64,000 bases of DNA from contig JAIFNA010000009.1 of assembly GCA_020048055.1 (NCBI GenBank), positions 124,001-188,000 of the forward strand, read 5' to 3'. The DNA is from Arcobacter sp. (lineage in GTDB: Bacteria; Campylobacterota; Campylobacteria; Campylobacterales; Arcobacteraceae). Shown here piece by piece: positions 35,112-43,269 of the stretch. A model generated the notes under the pieces. The model was not told where the DNA came from and ran no database searches. It saw nothing but the letters and a program-made list of their open reading frames with translations. The position numbers and the translations under genes are program-made. The first letter of the stretch is position 1, and every line of letters begins with the position of its first letter.

Positions 35112-35665
35112 ACTCTAAATACCAAAAACAAGACCAAAATCAAAAGAAAAAACTAGCATTTACATTGATTGAGGTGGTTTTGGTTGTAGCTCTTATTTCC
35201 CTTGTATATGGGATATTTTTTAGCAGTAAACTCTTAAATAGCGTGGAAAAAAAAATCATAGATTTAAGCGATTTAAAATCAACACTTAAAAAATATGAAT
35301 TTGAAAAAGAGATAATGTTGAAATGTACAGATATAGATTTTAAGTGTTTTGTGTTGGTTGATGGTGTTTTCAAAGAGGAGTTAAAAGATAAACTTTTTAC
35401 ACAAAAAGCTGATGTTTATAGCTATGAAGAGAGGATGCAAAAAAGGGAATTTTTGGATTTTACATTGGAAAATATGGAGAGTTACCCGATATTTTTTAGC
35501 TATAAAATCGATAGATATGGTAAATCAGATGATATGATAGTTGATACAAAAGATGGTATTTATCTATTTAACTCAATTTTAACTAAGCCTATAAAATTTG
35601 AAACACTAAATAAGGCAAGTGAGTATTTTACAAACCAAGAAAAAAAGGTAAGAGATGTTTTTTAA
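35108..35665 (+). CDS. minor pseudopilin-like protein, apparent ATA start
   Basis: A 185-residue type II pseudopilin. The first TTG (35165) lies inside the prepilin signal KKKLA-FTLIEVVLVVALI, so a product starting there would lack the cleavage site. The frame is open upstream only to 35105, and the only start-like codon is ATA at 35108. GAGG stands at 35097-35100, seven bases before it. ATA overlaps the stop of the preceding gene. The mature protein would start at F18 with E22 at position 5. The C-terminal domain is unassigned. A sequencing error is the alternative. Confidence 0.7.
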   Translation: MNSKYQKQDQNQKKKLAFTLIEVVLVVALISLVYGIFFSSKLLNSVEKKIIDLSDLKSTLKKYEFEKEIMLKCTDIDFKCFVLVDGVFKEELKDKLFTQKADVYSYEERMQKREFLDFTLENMESYPIFFSYKIDRYGKSDDMIVDTKDGIYLFNSILTKPIKFETLNKASEYFTNQEKKVRDVF

Positions 35666-36878
35666 ATATCAAGGATATGATAGTTTTGGTAGTAGAGTAA
35701 AAGGTGTTATTGAAGCTAGCGATATAGAAACCGCTAAAATAAAACTCAAACAGCAAAAAATTATTTACGAAAAATTAATCATCGACAATGGGGTTGATTT
35801 TTTTGATTTTAAAACACTTTTTAGCCAAAAAAAAACAATCTCATCTTTGCTTTTATCTAGTATCAGTAAAGATCTAAGTATCTATCTTAATGCTGGAATC
35901 TCTTTACCAAATAGTGTAAAACTTATCAATGAAAGATACAAAAATGATAAACAAATGGATCAATTTTTTGCTTCTGTTTTATCATTTTTAAATGAAGGGA
36001 AAAACTTTTTTACCTCACTTGAAACACAAACAGTTATAAAATTACCAGAATTTTATCTCCAATCAATAAAAGTAAGTGAAGATGGTGGGATTTTACAAGA
36101 TGTTCTCCTTGAGCTTTCAAATTACCTAATCAAAGAATATAAACTAGAAAAACAAATATCTCAAGCGATGATTTATCCATCATTTATTATTGTTATTTCG
36201 GTACTTATGGTTGCTTTTATGCTTAGTTTTATAGTGCCAAAGATAACTGATATTTTTGCGCAATCAAATCAAGAGTTACCAGAAATTACAACTTTTGTTA
36301 TAAGTTGTGGAAATTTTATGTCAAATAACTATATTAGTTTGGCTTTTTTTGTGATTGTATTTATATTTTTATTTAATATTTTACTTCAAAAGTTAGAACA
36401 CTTTAGATATTCATTTGACAACTTTTTGCTACATTTTCCACTTGTTGGCAATATCATAGAGCTTAATGAACTTAGTAGATTTTCATATATGAATGCAATT
36501 CTTTTAAAATCAGGTGTAAGTGTTGTGGTTGCTTTTAAAATGAGCTCAAATACTTTAGGAAACAGTGTTTTAAGAAAACTCTTTAGTGATGCTTCAAATA
36601 AAGTTGTCGAGGGTGAAAGGTTATCAAAAATTTTAGAAGCGAACAAGATTTATCCGCTTGATATTGCTTTTATTCAAGCTATCGCAATTGGTGAAGAGAC
36701 AAGTCAACTAGAACCAATATTACAAAATTTAGCTGAACTTTATAGCTCAAAAAATAGCGATAAACTCCATAGCTTTCTTACCCTTTTAGAACCTGCCCTG
36801 ATGCTTTTGGTTGGTGGAATTATCGGATTTATCGTTATTGCTATGCTTTTACCTATTTTTAGTATGAGTGTTGGATAA
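35655..36878 (+). CDS. type II secretion / type IV pilus inner-membrane platform protein (GspF-like)
   Basis: A 407-residue protein with two T2SSF domains (about 68-195 and 270-395), each ending in a membrane helix, plus a third helix near 225-240. SISKDLSIYLNAGISLPNSV and SRFSYMNAILLKSGVSVVVAF are the repeat hallmarks. It forms the inner-membrane platform that couples the assembly ATPase to pseudopilus growth. Its start overlaps the minor pseudopilin gene by 11 bases. It ends 16 bases from the convergent ABC-F gene. Confidence 0.88.
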   Translation: MFFKYQGYDSFGSRVKGVIEASDIETAKIKLKQQKIIYEKLIIDNGVDFFDFKTLFSQKKTISSLLLSSISKDLSIYLNAGISLPNSVKLINERYKNDKQMDQFFASVLSFLNEGKNFFTSLETQTVIKLPEFYLQSIKVSEDGGILQDVLLELSNYLIKEYKLEKQISQAMIYPSFIIVISVLMVAFMLSFIVPKITDIFAQSNQELPEITTFVISCGNFMSNNYISLAFFVIVFIFLFNILLQKLEHFRYSFDNFLLHFPLVGNIIELNELSRFSYMNAILLKSGVSVVVAFKMSSNTLGNSVLRKLFSDASNKVVEGERLSKILEANKIYPLDIAFIQAIAIGEETSQLEPILQNLAELYSSKNSDKLHSFLTLLEPALMLLVGGIIGFIVIAMLLPIFSMSVG

Positions 36879-36894
36879 TGATTTTTGAGTTGGT

Positions 36895-38724
36895 CTAAAC
36901 CAACCCCTCTAATTTTTCGTCATACTCTTTAAGTAGTGAGTCATAATTTATCTGTTTCTCTTCAAATAAAATAAATTTTCCATCTACATTTTTTTGGTTA
37001 TTTGAGATATTTTTTGTAAGCTCTACCACCTTAGCGTTATCGTTTATGTTTGAAGCATCGATAAGCTCTTTTTTATATCTTTCAATCATACCTTCAAGTC
37101 TTTCAATCTCATTTTCAAGCTTATCAAGCTCTTTTTTTAGTGGCGTTAAAATTTTACTTTTTTCAGCAATCACTTCACTTCTAAGTTTTTTTGTCTCATT
37201 TTTATTTGATTTTGCTTTTTTTGCTTTTGTATCAAATTCCTCATCTTCCCAACCAATTTTTTCTAAAAATTCATCATAAGTACCGTTAAAATAATCAGCT
37301 CCATCGCCTGAAAATACAATGAGTCTATCGCAAACAGCACGAAGTAACTCTTCTGAGTGGGTTACTATGATACTTGAACCCTCAAAGTTTTTAATAGCAG
37401 TTGTAAGTGCTTCGATTGAGTCCATATCAAGGTGGTTTGTAGGCTCATCAAGAAATAAAAGATTTACTTCACCAGCTATTATTTTTCCCAGCATCACACG
37501 ACTTTTTTCACCACCTGAAAGGAGTGAAATTTTCTTTTTGGCATTGTCCCCACTAAACATCATCAAACCACAAATATTTCTAACAGTTGCTTCCCCTAGT
37601 TTGGAATTCACACTGTAAATCTCATCAATGATTGTCAGTTTTGGATTTAGGTGCGAGATATTTGTTTGCCCAAAATGTCCAAAAGTTGTAGAGCTATGAT
37701 ATTCAACCTCACCACTTAGTGGTTTAAGTTCGCCAGCTATTACATTTAGAAGAGTTGATTTTCCTTTTCCATTTTTACCAATAATCCCAAGAGTTTGCCC
37801 TTTTTCTAGTGCAAATGAGATATTTTTAAATAAAATCTCATCAGCCTTGTATCCAAAACTTACATCTTTAACATCAAGTAAGATTTTTGCTGGCGTTGCT
37901 TTGTATTTAAAGTCAAAACTAAGAGTATTGTCATAACCTAAATCTTCCAAAATATCCATTTTTTCTAACTGTTTCACTTTTGACTGCGCTAAAGCAGCTG
38001 TTGAAGCTCTGGCTTTATTTCTTGAAATAAAGTCCTCTAACTCTTTGATTTTTTTATCTTGAGCTATTTTTTGTTTTTCATGATGTTCTTCGTTTGAGCT
38101 TAGTTGTTCATAAAATTTATGTGTATCACCTTTTATAAAAAAAAGTCCACGACGGATAATCCCCATCGTATGAGTAGTTACTGCGTCCATAAAATCTCTA
38201 TCATGTGTAATGATGATAACTTCACCCTCAAAAGCTTGTAAAAAACCTTTTAACCATCTTAGAGATAGGATATCAAGGTAGTTTGTTGGCTCATCGAGTA
38301 AAAGCATATTTGGTTCAGTTAAAAGTAGTTTTGCTAGATTTATCCTAATTTGATACCCTCCAGAAAACGACAATGGGTCTTTTTCAAGGTCATCATGACT
38401 AAATCCAAGTCCAAAAAGTATCCGCTCAACTTTGTATATACTAAATTTATCATCTTCAGCCAATGCTAAAGCAGTTTCTTCCACAAGTGTCTTTTCACTA
38501 AAATGTAGATATTGCTTTAAAGCCCCTATTTTATATCCTTTTGGGATAATAATATCTCCACTATCGGCTTGTTCTTCACCTAAAATTAATTTAAAAAGTG
38601 TAGATTTTCCACTACCATTTCTACCTACTAATCCTATTTTATTGCCAAAATTCATCCTTAAATTTATGTCACTAAACAATTCTTGTGAAGCATAGCTTTT
38701 TGCTAAATTTGAAAATTCAATCAT
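36895..38724 (-). CDS. ABC-F family ATPase
   Basis: A 609-residue soluble protein with two ABC domains and no membrane segment. Walker A sequences are GLVGRNGSGKST (33-44) and GIIGKNGKGKST. The second signature LLSGGEKSRVMLG and both LLLDEPTNYLD / LFLDEPTNHLD Walker B motifs are intact. The linker between domains is about 80 residues, and the C-terminus is a coiled coil (about 515-600). ABC-F proteins act on the ribosome (EttA, Uup, YheS types); which subtype this is cannot be told. A -10 TATAGT lies upstream on this strand in the 76-base gap before it. Confidence 0.9.
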   Translation of the reverse strand: MIEFSNLAKSYASQELFSDINLRMNFGNKIGLVGRNGSGKSTLFKLILGEEQADSGDIIIPKGYKIGALKQYLHFSEKTLVEETALALAEDDKFSIYKVERILFGLGFSHDDLEKDPLSFSGGYQIRINLAKLLLTEPNMLLLDEPTNYLDILSLRWLKGFLQAFEGEVIIITHDRDFMDAVTTHTMGIIRRGLFFIKGDTHKFYEQLSSNEEHHEKQKIAQDKKIKELEDFISRNKARASTAALAQSKVKQLEKMDILEDLGYDNTLSFDFKYKATPAKILLDVKDVSFGYKADEILFKNISFALEKGQTLGIIGKNGKGKSTLLNVIAGELKPLSGEVEYHSSTTFGHFGQTNISHLNPKLTIIDEIYSVNSKLGEATVRNICGLMMFSGDNAKKKISLLSGGEKSRVMLGKIIAGEVNLLFLDEPTNHLDMDSIEALTTAIKNFEGSSIIVTHSEELLRAVCDRLIVFSGDGADYFNGTYDEFLEKIGWEDEEFDTKAKKAKSNKNETKKLRSEVIAEKSKILTPLKKELDKLENEIERLEGMIERYKKELIDASNINDNAKVVELTKNISNNQKNVDGKFILFEEKQINYDSLLKEYDEKLEGLV

Positions 38725-38798
38725 TTATATTCTCTTTTGTGTTTGATTTTTTCCCTAAAGTGGGTGTTTTTTAAAGTGCGAACTATACCATCTCGTTT

Positions 38799-38823
38799 TA
38801 AAAAGGGAACTTATTTGCTCCCT
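38799..38823 (-). terminator. intrinsic terminator of the mfd-NlpC operon
   Basis: Read on the minus strand, AGGGAGC (38823-38817) pairs with GTTCCCT (38810-38804), with one G-U, around the loop AAATAA, and TTTTT follows. The loop contains the stop codon TAA, and the stem begins in the last codons of the gene. Confidence 0.72.
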
Positions 38824-40091
38824 AATATTCTCATTGATATAAGTTTATCAAGTAAAGTTCCATTACTGTGGTCAAATTCTGCTAACTCAATCCCTGGACT
38901 AAGTGAAGTTACAAAAGAACCACCTATTACAAATCTCCCTTTGTTTAGTGTTTTGATACTCCAAAACGCATGAAAAATAACAACTTCATCGTTAAAAGTC
39001 CCAACATACATCATAATATGACCTTTCATATAAAAAAGTGTAGCAAAAGGTATCGCTTTCTCTTTTATGATTTTTAACTTCTCCTCTTTTGTTTTCCCTT
39101 GCAGTTCAATTATCTCTTCTTTGTTGTTATTTGCTTGATCAAATGAGTTTCTTGGCAAATAAATCCCAAAATTTGTATAAAAATCCCTAATCATCATTGA
39201 GCAATCTCTATTTTGTAAAAAACCGCCCCAGCCATAGTTTTGTCCATAAAGCTCAGTTGCTATTTTTGTAAGATTTTCTTTGTTTGGAAGTTGTGGGATA
39301 TTTGCAGTTTCTTTTTTGTTTCCATCAAACGAGGTTATTTTTCTAAGTACTGCTTTTGATTTTTCATCACTCTTAAATACAAAGATATTGTTGTTTTCAT
39401 CTTGCCAAAATATAGCTCCAATGTATGCTTTTGAGATAAAATTATCCTCATCACTTATGGTAATGTCATCTTTTATTGGGGTAATAAACTTTACATCTTT
39501 AATCTTATTGATATCATCATCGCTGACAAAAGCAACATCATTACTACTCACCCAACCAGCTACATAAGGTGCTTTTACAAAAACAAATGATTTGTCTTTT
39601 GAATAATGTAATACTTTTATAGGGGTATTTATATGTATCATAGAATTTTGCATATAATCAAATGGATATCCACCAGATTCTTTTTTGAAATCTAAGAAAA
39701 ATTGTTTTGCTGTTGGTAATAATCTACAATCTGTATTTCTTAAAGTTACACCATTTCTTGAAATTGATGGGTAGTGTTCAGTATCTGCATTTGCAACTAT
39801 TTTATCTTTTGCACTTTGTGTTATCTCTTGTTTGTTGTCACCAAAATGTGTTTTATTTTTAAAATATTTCTCACCGAACGAGAATATTTGAGCACTTACA
39901 TTGCTATCTTTTTCCCAAGGGTTGAAGTATTTTGTTTTGAAATTGTTTTGGTATTTCTCAAATGAAATATTGTGCTCAAAACTATAACTTTCAAAATTTT
40001 GTGGGATTGTTGCAATGTCTTTTATTTTTGGAAGATTGATACCAAATAAACATAAAGTTGTAGATAATAGCAGGATTGTTTTTTTATACAT
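38811..40091 (-). CDS. SH3-domain NlpC/P60 (C40) cysteine peptidase
   Basis: A 426-residue exported protein; ATG at 40091 has AAAGGA before it and starts the signal peptide (1-17). After a spacer come SH3b-like modules (about 115-270: NGVTLRNTDCRLLPT, APYVAGWVSSNDVAFV) and an NlpC/P60 domain with the catalytic Cys in NRDCSMMIRDFY and His in KGHIMMYVG. Such enzymes cut gamma-D-Glu-diaminopimelate bonds in peptidoglycan. It follows mfd closely and ends in an intrinsic terminator. Confidence 0.85.
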   Translation of the reverse strand: MYKKTILLLSTTLCLFGINLPKIKDIATIPQNFESYSFEHNISFEKYQNNFKTKYFNPWEKDSNVSAQIFSFGEKYFKNKTHFGDNKQEITQSAKDKIVANADTEHYPSISRNGVTLRNTDCRLLPTAKQFFLDFKKESGGYPFDYMQNSMIHINTPIKVLHYSKDKSFVFVKAPYVAGWVSSNDVAFVSDDDINKIKDVKFITPIKDDITISDEDNFISKAYIGAIFWQDENNNIFVFKSDEKSKAVLRKITSFDGNKKETANIPQLPNKENLTKIATELYGQNYGWGGFLQNRDCSMMIRDFYTNFGIYLPRNSFDQANNNKEEIIELQGKTKEEKLKIIKEKAIPFATLFYMKGHIMMYVGTFNDEVVIFHAFWSIKTLNKGRFVIGGSFVTSLSPGIELAEFDHSNGTLLDKLISMRILGSK

Positions 40092-40110
40092 TTTATTTCC
40101 TTTTATCATT

Positions 40111-43086
40111 TTATTTTAAAAACTTCATCACAGTAGCTAAAATATCATCATCATCACGACTAGGAGATTTTAAAACTTCTTTTTTCTCATCGTTGTAGAT
40201 TACAGATATATTCATCTCATAGTTACTGATTGTTTTGATATTTTTTTCCAAACTTTTTAGTTTAATAAAAATAATATCGATAAATTGTTTTGTAGGTGTG
40301 TCTAGTTTTCCAAATCTATCCTCCATCTCTTCAAGTATCTCATATACTTCAGCTTTATCTTTTGCTTTACTAAGTCGTCTATAAAGCTCCAGTCTTAGCC
40401 TATCTTCACTAATGTATTCACTGCTTATAAATGCACTAATAGTAAGTTTAATATCAACAGTTGCCCTCTCTTCAATCGCTTCGCCACTAAGTATAGCAAT
40501 AGCATCTTCTAGCATTTTGATATATAGTGAATAGCCGATATTTTCAATATGTCCACTTTGAGCCTCACCAATGATATTTCCACCACCTCTAATAGCCAAA
40601 TCTTGATGAGCTAACGCCGTACCACTTCCAAGATATGAGTTACTTTCAAGGGCAACTAACCTTTTTATTGCATCTTCTGTGAGTTTATTTTTATCCTCAA
40701 CCATAAAATAACAATACCCCTCTTTGTTGCTCCTTCCAACTCTACCTCTTAGTTGATGTAAATCAGCTATCCCAAATCTATTTGCTCCATCGATTATCAT
40801 TGTGTTTGCATTTGGAAGATGAAGCCCAGATTCAACGATACTAGTTGCTAATAAAATATCAAATTTCCCCTCACTAAACTCCTCAATGATACGAATTGAG
40901 TCTTTTTGGTCTATTTGTGAGTGCATTATCTCTATTTTCATATTTGGCAAAATACTCAAAATGTCGCTTTTTTTATCTTTGATTGTTGCTATATTGTTGT
41001 AGATATAAAATATCTGCCCACCTCTTCTTTTCTCCCTTAAAATCACCTCTTTTATGATTTTTTCATCGTATTCTTTTACAAAACTTCTCACCCCAACTCT
41101 CTCACTTGGTGGTGTTGTAAGGCTACTCATCCCTTTTATTTTTGATAAAGCTAGATTTAAAGTACGAGGGATTGGGGTTGCGCTCATTGAAAATATATGC
41201 GCATCACTTCTAAGTTCTTTTAGTTTCTCTTTTTGTTTTACCCCAAATTTATGCTCCTCATCAATTACGATTAGTGCTAGTTTTTTACACGTTACATTTA
41301 AAAGAGAATGTGTCCCTACAACAAAATCTACCGTCCCATCTATTAGAGCTTTTTTAATTTGAGTTTGCTCTTTCGCTGTTGTTCGTCCATCTAGTTTTGC
41401 TATTTTTATCCCGTATTTTTCAACTCTTTTTTTTAGTCCTTCAAAGTGTTGGGTTGCAAGAAGTGTTGTTGGGCAAACAAGTAAAGCTTGATAACCACTA
41501 AGAATTGTGGCAAAGATACCGTTAAGTGCAACTTCAGTTTTACCAAATCCAACATCACCACTAAGTAGTCTATCCATAACAAGTCCACTTGAAATATCGC
41601 TAAAAAACTCCTCAATGCTTCTTGTTTGATCTTTTGTGTAGATAAAGCCCGACTCGTTTTGTAAAATCGCTATCTCCTCTTTTTTTGTATCTATTTTAAT
41701 CCCCTCTATCAGTTCTCTTTTTGCAGCTAGTGCTATTATTTCACTTGCTATTGCAAACAATCTCTCTTTGACTTTACTTTTTATTTTGGCAAAACTTCCC
41801 TTGCCTAGCTTATCAAGAAGTGCTGTATTTCCACTGTCTGCTACATATCTATCTATTAAATCAAGACTTTGAACAGGAACTAAAAGCTTATCTCCACCAA
41901 GATAAACAATAACAACAAAATCCATCTTAGCACCCATCACACTTACAGGCTCAATCCCTACAAATTGCCCTACTCCATGTGTTTCGTGAACTACATAATC
42001 ACCACTTTTAAGCTCATCAACTATGATTTTTGGCTTTTTCTTTTTTCTTTTTTTAACTTCATTATTCAAAGAAAGTATCAGCTCATCAGCACTTAGAAGA
42101 TTTATTATTTCATCTCTATATAAAACCTCATAATTTGGAAATTTTTTATCCCTTAGAAGTGGCAAATCGTAAGCTCTTACACGAGCTTCTGTGCTACTTA
42201 TTATGGTTATTTTTTTATCTTTATGAAATTCTAAAAACTCTTTTTTATTTGATGGTTCGATTTTTGTGTAAATCTTTTGGCTACGAATAGGATTTAGTGA
42301 AAGAATCTCATTTTTATCTATCCTTTTAGAGTCAAAAATAAAAACCTCATCAACCTCATCAAGTGCCTTTTTTGTGATAGCTGTTTGTAGTTTTTGTGGA
42401 TAAAATTCACCTAAATCATCAAGATACCAAAACCCTAAAGAGTGGATATCTTTGATAAAAGCATCACTAGTAGAGTTTTTTGCTCTATCTTCAAGTTCTT
42501 CAAATTTACCACTATCAAGACTTAAAAACGCAGGTGAAATTGATATTGTTTCAATTTCATCTTTATTTGATTTTTGGTTTTCTACATCAAATATCCTGAT
42601 ACTTTCAATCTCGGTATCAAAAAATGAGATCCTAAAAGCATCATCTCTATCAAGTGGAAAAATATCCAAAATATCCCCACGAAACGAAACTTCACCTTCA
42701 CAAGTTACAATATCAACAAACACATAACCCCAGTTGTAAAGCTTATCTTTTAGGGCAGTTAAATCAACTGTATCTCCAAAATTTAAAACAAATTGCTCAA
42801 AACAACTCATCTTAGGAAGCGGAAATGTAACGGTGCGAATAGGTGAAATTAGTAGTTTATTTGTTTTTTTATAGAGATGATATTGCTCTAAAATCTTTGT
42901 GATAGTTTTAAGTTCATCACTAAAAGAGAGTAAATCATCCCCATAATTTGCTCTAAAATCTGGCAAAATAAATGGCTCATATCCTAAAAATGAAGCACAA
43001 TCTTTTGCCCTGTATGTTTCTTTTTCATCCGATACAACTAAAAGTTGCGGTTTGTTTTCCTTTAGATAATAAAATATATCTTCCAT
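40111..43086 (-). CDS. mfd: transcription-repair coupling factor Mfd
   Basis: A 991-residue Mfd, shorter than the 1148 of E. coli, as is usual in Campylobacterota. Order: UvrB-like N-terminal part (1-330), RNA polymerase-interacting domain (about 360-430, LKSGDYVVHETHGVGQFVGIEPV), helicase core with Walker A GDVGFGKTEVA, DEEH, SATPIPRT, IVESGLHLPNANTMII and QLRGRVGRS, then the C-terminal TRCF domain. It removes RNA polymerase stalled at lesions and recruits UvrA. The next gene starts within 20 bases of its stop, so they share a transcript. Confidence 0.96.
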   Translation of the reverse strand: MEDIFYYLKENKPQLLVVSDEKETYRAKDCASFLGYEPFILPDFRANYGDDLLSFSDELKTITKILEQYHLYKKTNKLLISPIRTVTFPLPKMSCFEQFVLNFGDTVDLTALKDKLYNWGYVFVDIVTCEGEVSFRGDILDIFPLDRDDAFRISFFDTEIESIRIFDVENQKSNKDEIETISISPAFLSLDSGKFEELEDRAKNSTSDAFIKDIHSLGFWYLDDLGEFYPQKLQTAITKKALDEVDEVFIFDSKRIDKNEILSLNPIRSQKIYTKIEPSNKKEFLEFHKDKKITIISSTEARVRAYDLPLLRDKKFPNYEVLYRDEIINLLSADELILSLNNEVKKRKKKKPKIIVDELKSGDYVVHETHGVGQFVGIEPVSVMGAKMDFVVIVYLGGDKLLVPVQSLDLIDRYVADSGNTALLDKLGKGSFAKIKSKVKERLFAIASEIIALAAKRELIEGIKIDTKKEEIAILQNESGFIYTKDQTRSIEEFFSDISSGLVMDRLLSGDVGFGKTEVALNGIFATILSGYQALLVCPTTLLATQHFEGLKKRVEKYGIKIAKLDGRTTAKEQTQIKKALIDGTVDFVVGTHSLLNVTCKKLALIVIDEEHKFGVKQKEKLKELRSDAHIFSMSATPIPRTLNLALSKIKGMSSLTTPPSERVGVRSFVKEYDEKIIKEVILREKRRGGQIFYIYNNIATIKDKKSDILSILPNMKIEIMHSQIDQKDSIRIIEEFSEGKFDILLATSIVESGLHLPNANTMIIDGANRFGIADLHQLRGRVGRSNKEGYCYFMVEDKNKLTEDAIKRLVALESNSYLGSGTALAHQDLAIRGGGNIIGEAQSGHIENIGYSLYIKMLEDAIAILSGEAIEERATVDIKLTISAFISSEYISEDRLRLELYRRLSKAKDKAEVYEILEEMEDRFGKLDTPTKQFIDIIFIKLKSLEKNIKTISNYEMNISVIYNDEKKEVLKSPSRDDDDILATVMKFLK

Positions 43087-43170
43087 TTTAAATTATTAAT
43101 TCCCTTTTTGGCTTTTTTTGTTTTTGATTTTTATAATTCTTTTTTGTTGATTTTTCAATGATTTGTAATT

Positions 43171-43176
43171 ATTTTA
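43171..43176 (-). promoter_or_regulatory. -10 box upstream of mfd
   Basis: On the minus strand TAAAAT occupies 43176-43171 in the context AAAGATAAAATAATT. It is about 85 bases before the mfd ATG, leaving a long AT-rich leader. Confidence 0.4.
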
Positions 43177-43244
43177 TCTTTTTATTATGCCTAAAAATTG
43201 CTTTTGCTTTGGGGTTTGTAGTTTTTTATGTTTTTATATTTTGA

Positions 43245-43269
43245 GAAATACAATCAAATTTTGTATTTC
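43245..43269. terminator. hairpin at the end of the TPR gene
   Basis: GAAATACA (43245-43252) and TGTATTTC (43262-43269) are perfect complements around a nine-base loop that covers the stop codon of the TPR gene. No T-run follows on the minus strand, so termination is uncertain. Confidence 0.35.

Noticed and set aside
35165-35167. TTG start for the minor pseudopilin
   Set aside because: It lies within the FTLIE signal, so the prepilin leader and cleavage site would be lost.
36889-36904. Small hairpin GTTGGT/ACCAAC between gspF-like and ABC-F genes as a terminator
   Set aside because: The stem is only 6 bp and no T-run follows on either strand.
37046-37618. Plus-strand reading frames opposite the ABC-F gene
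   Set aside because: They are low-complexity Ser/Phe/Leu-rich shadows of an intact ABC-F gene.
40821-41620. Possible extra genes within mfd on either strand
   Set aside because: Mfd helicase motifs are continuous through this part; the alternative frames have no family signature.
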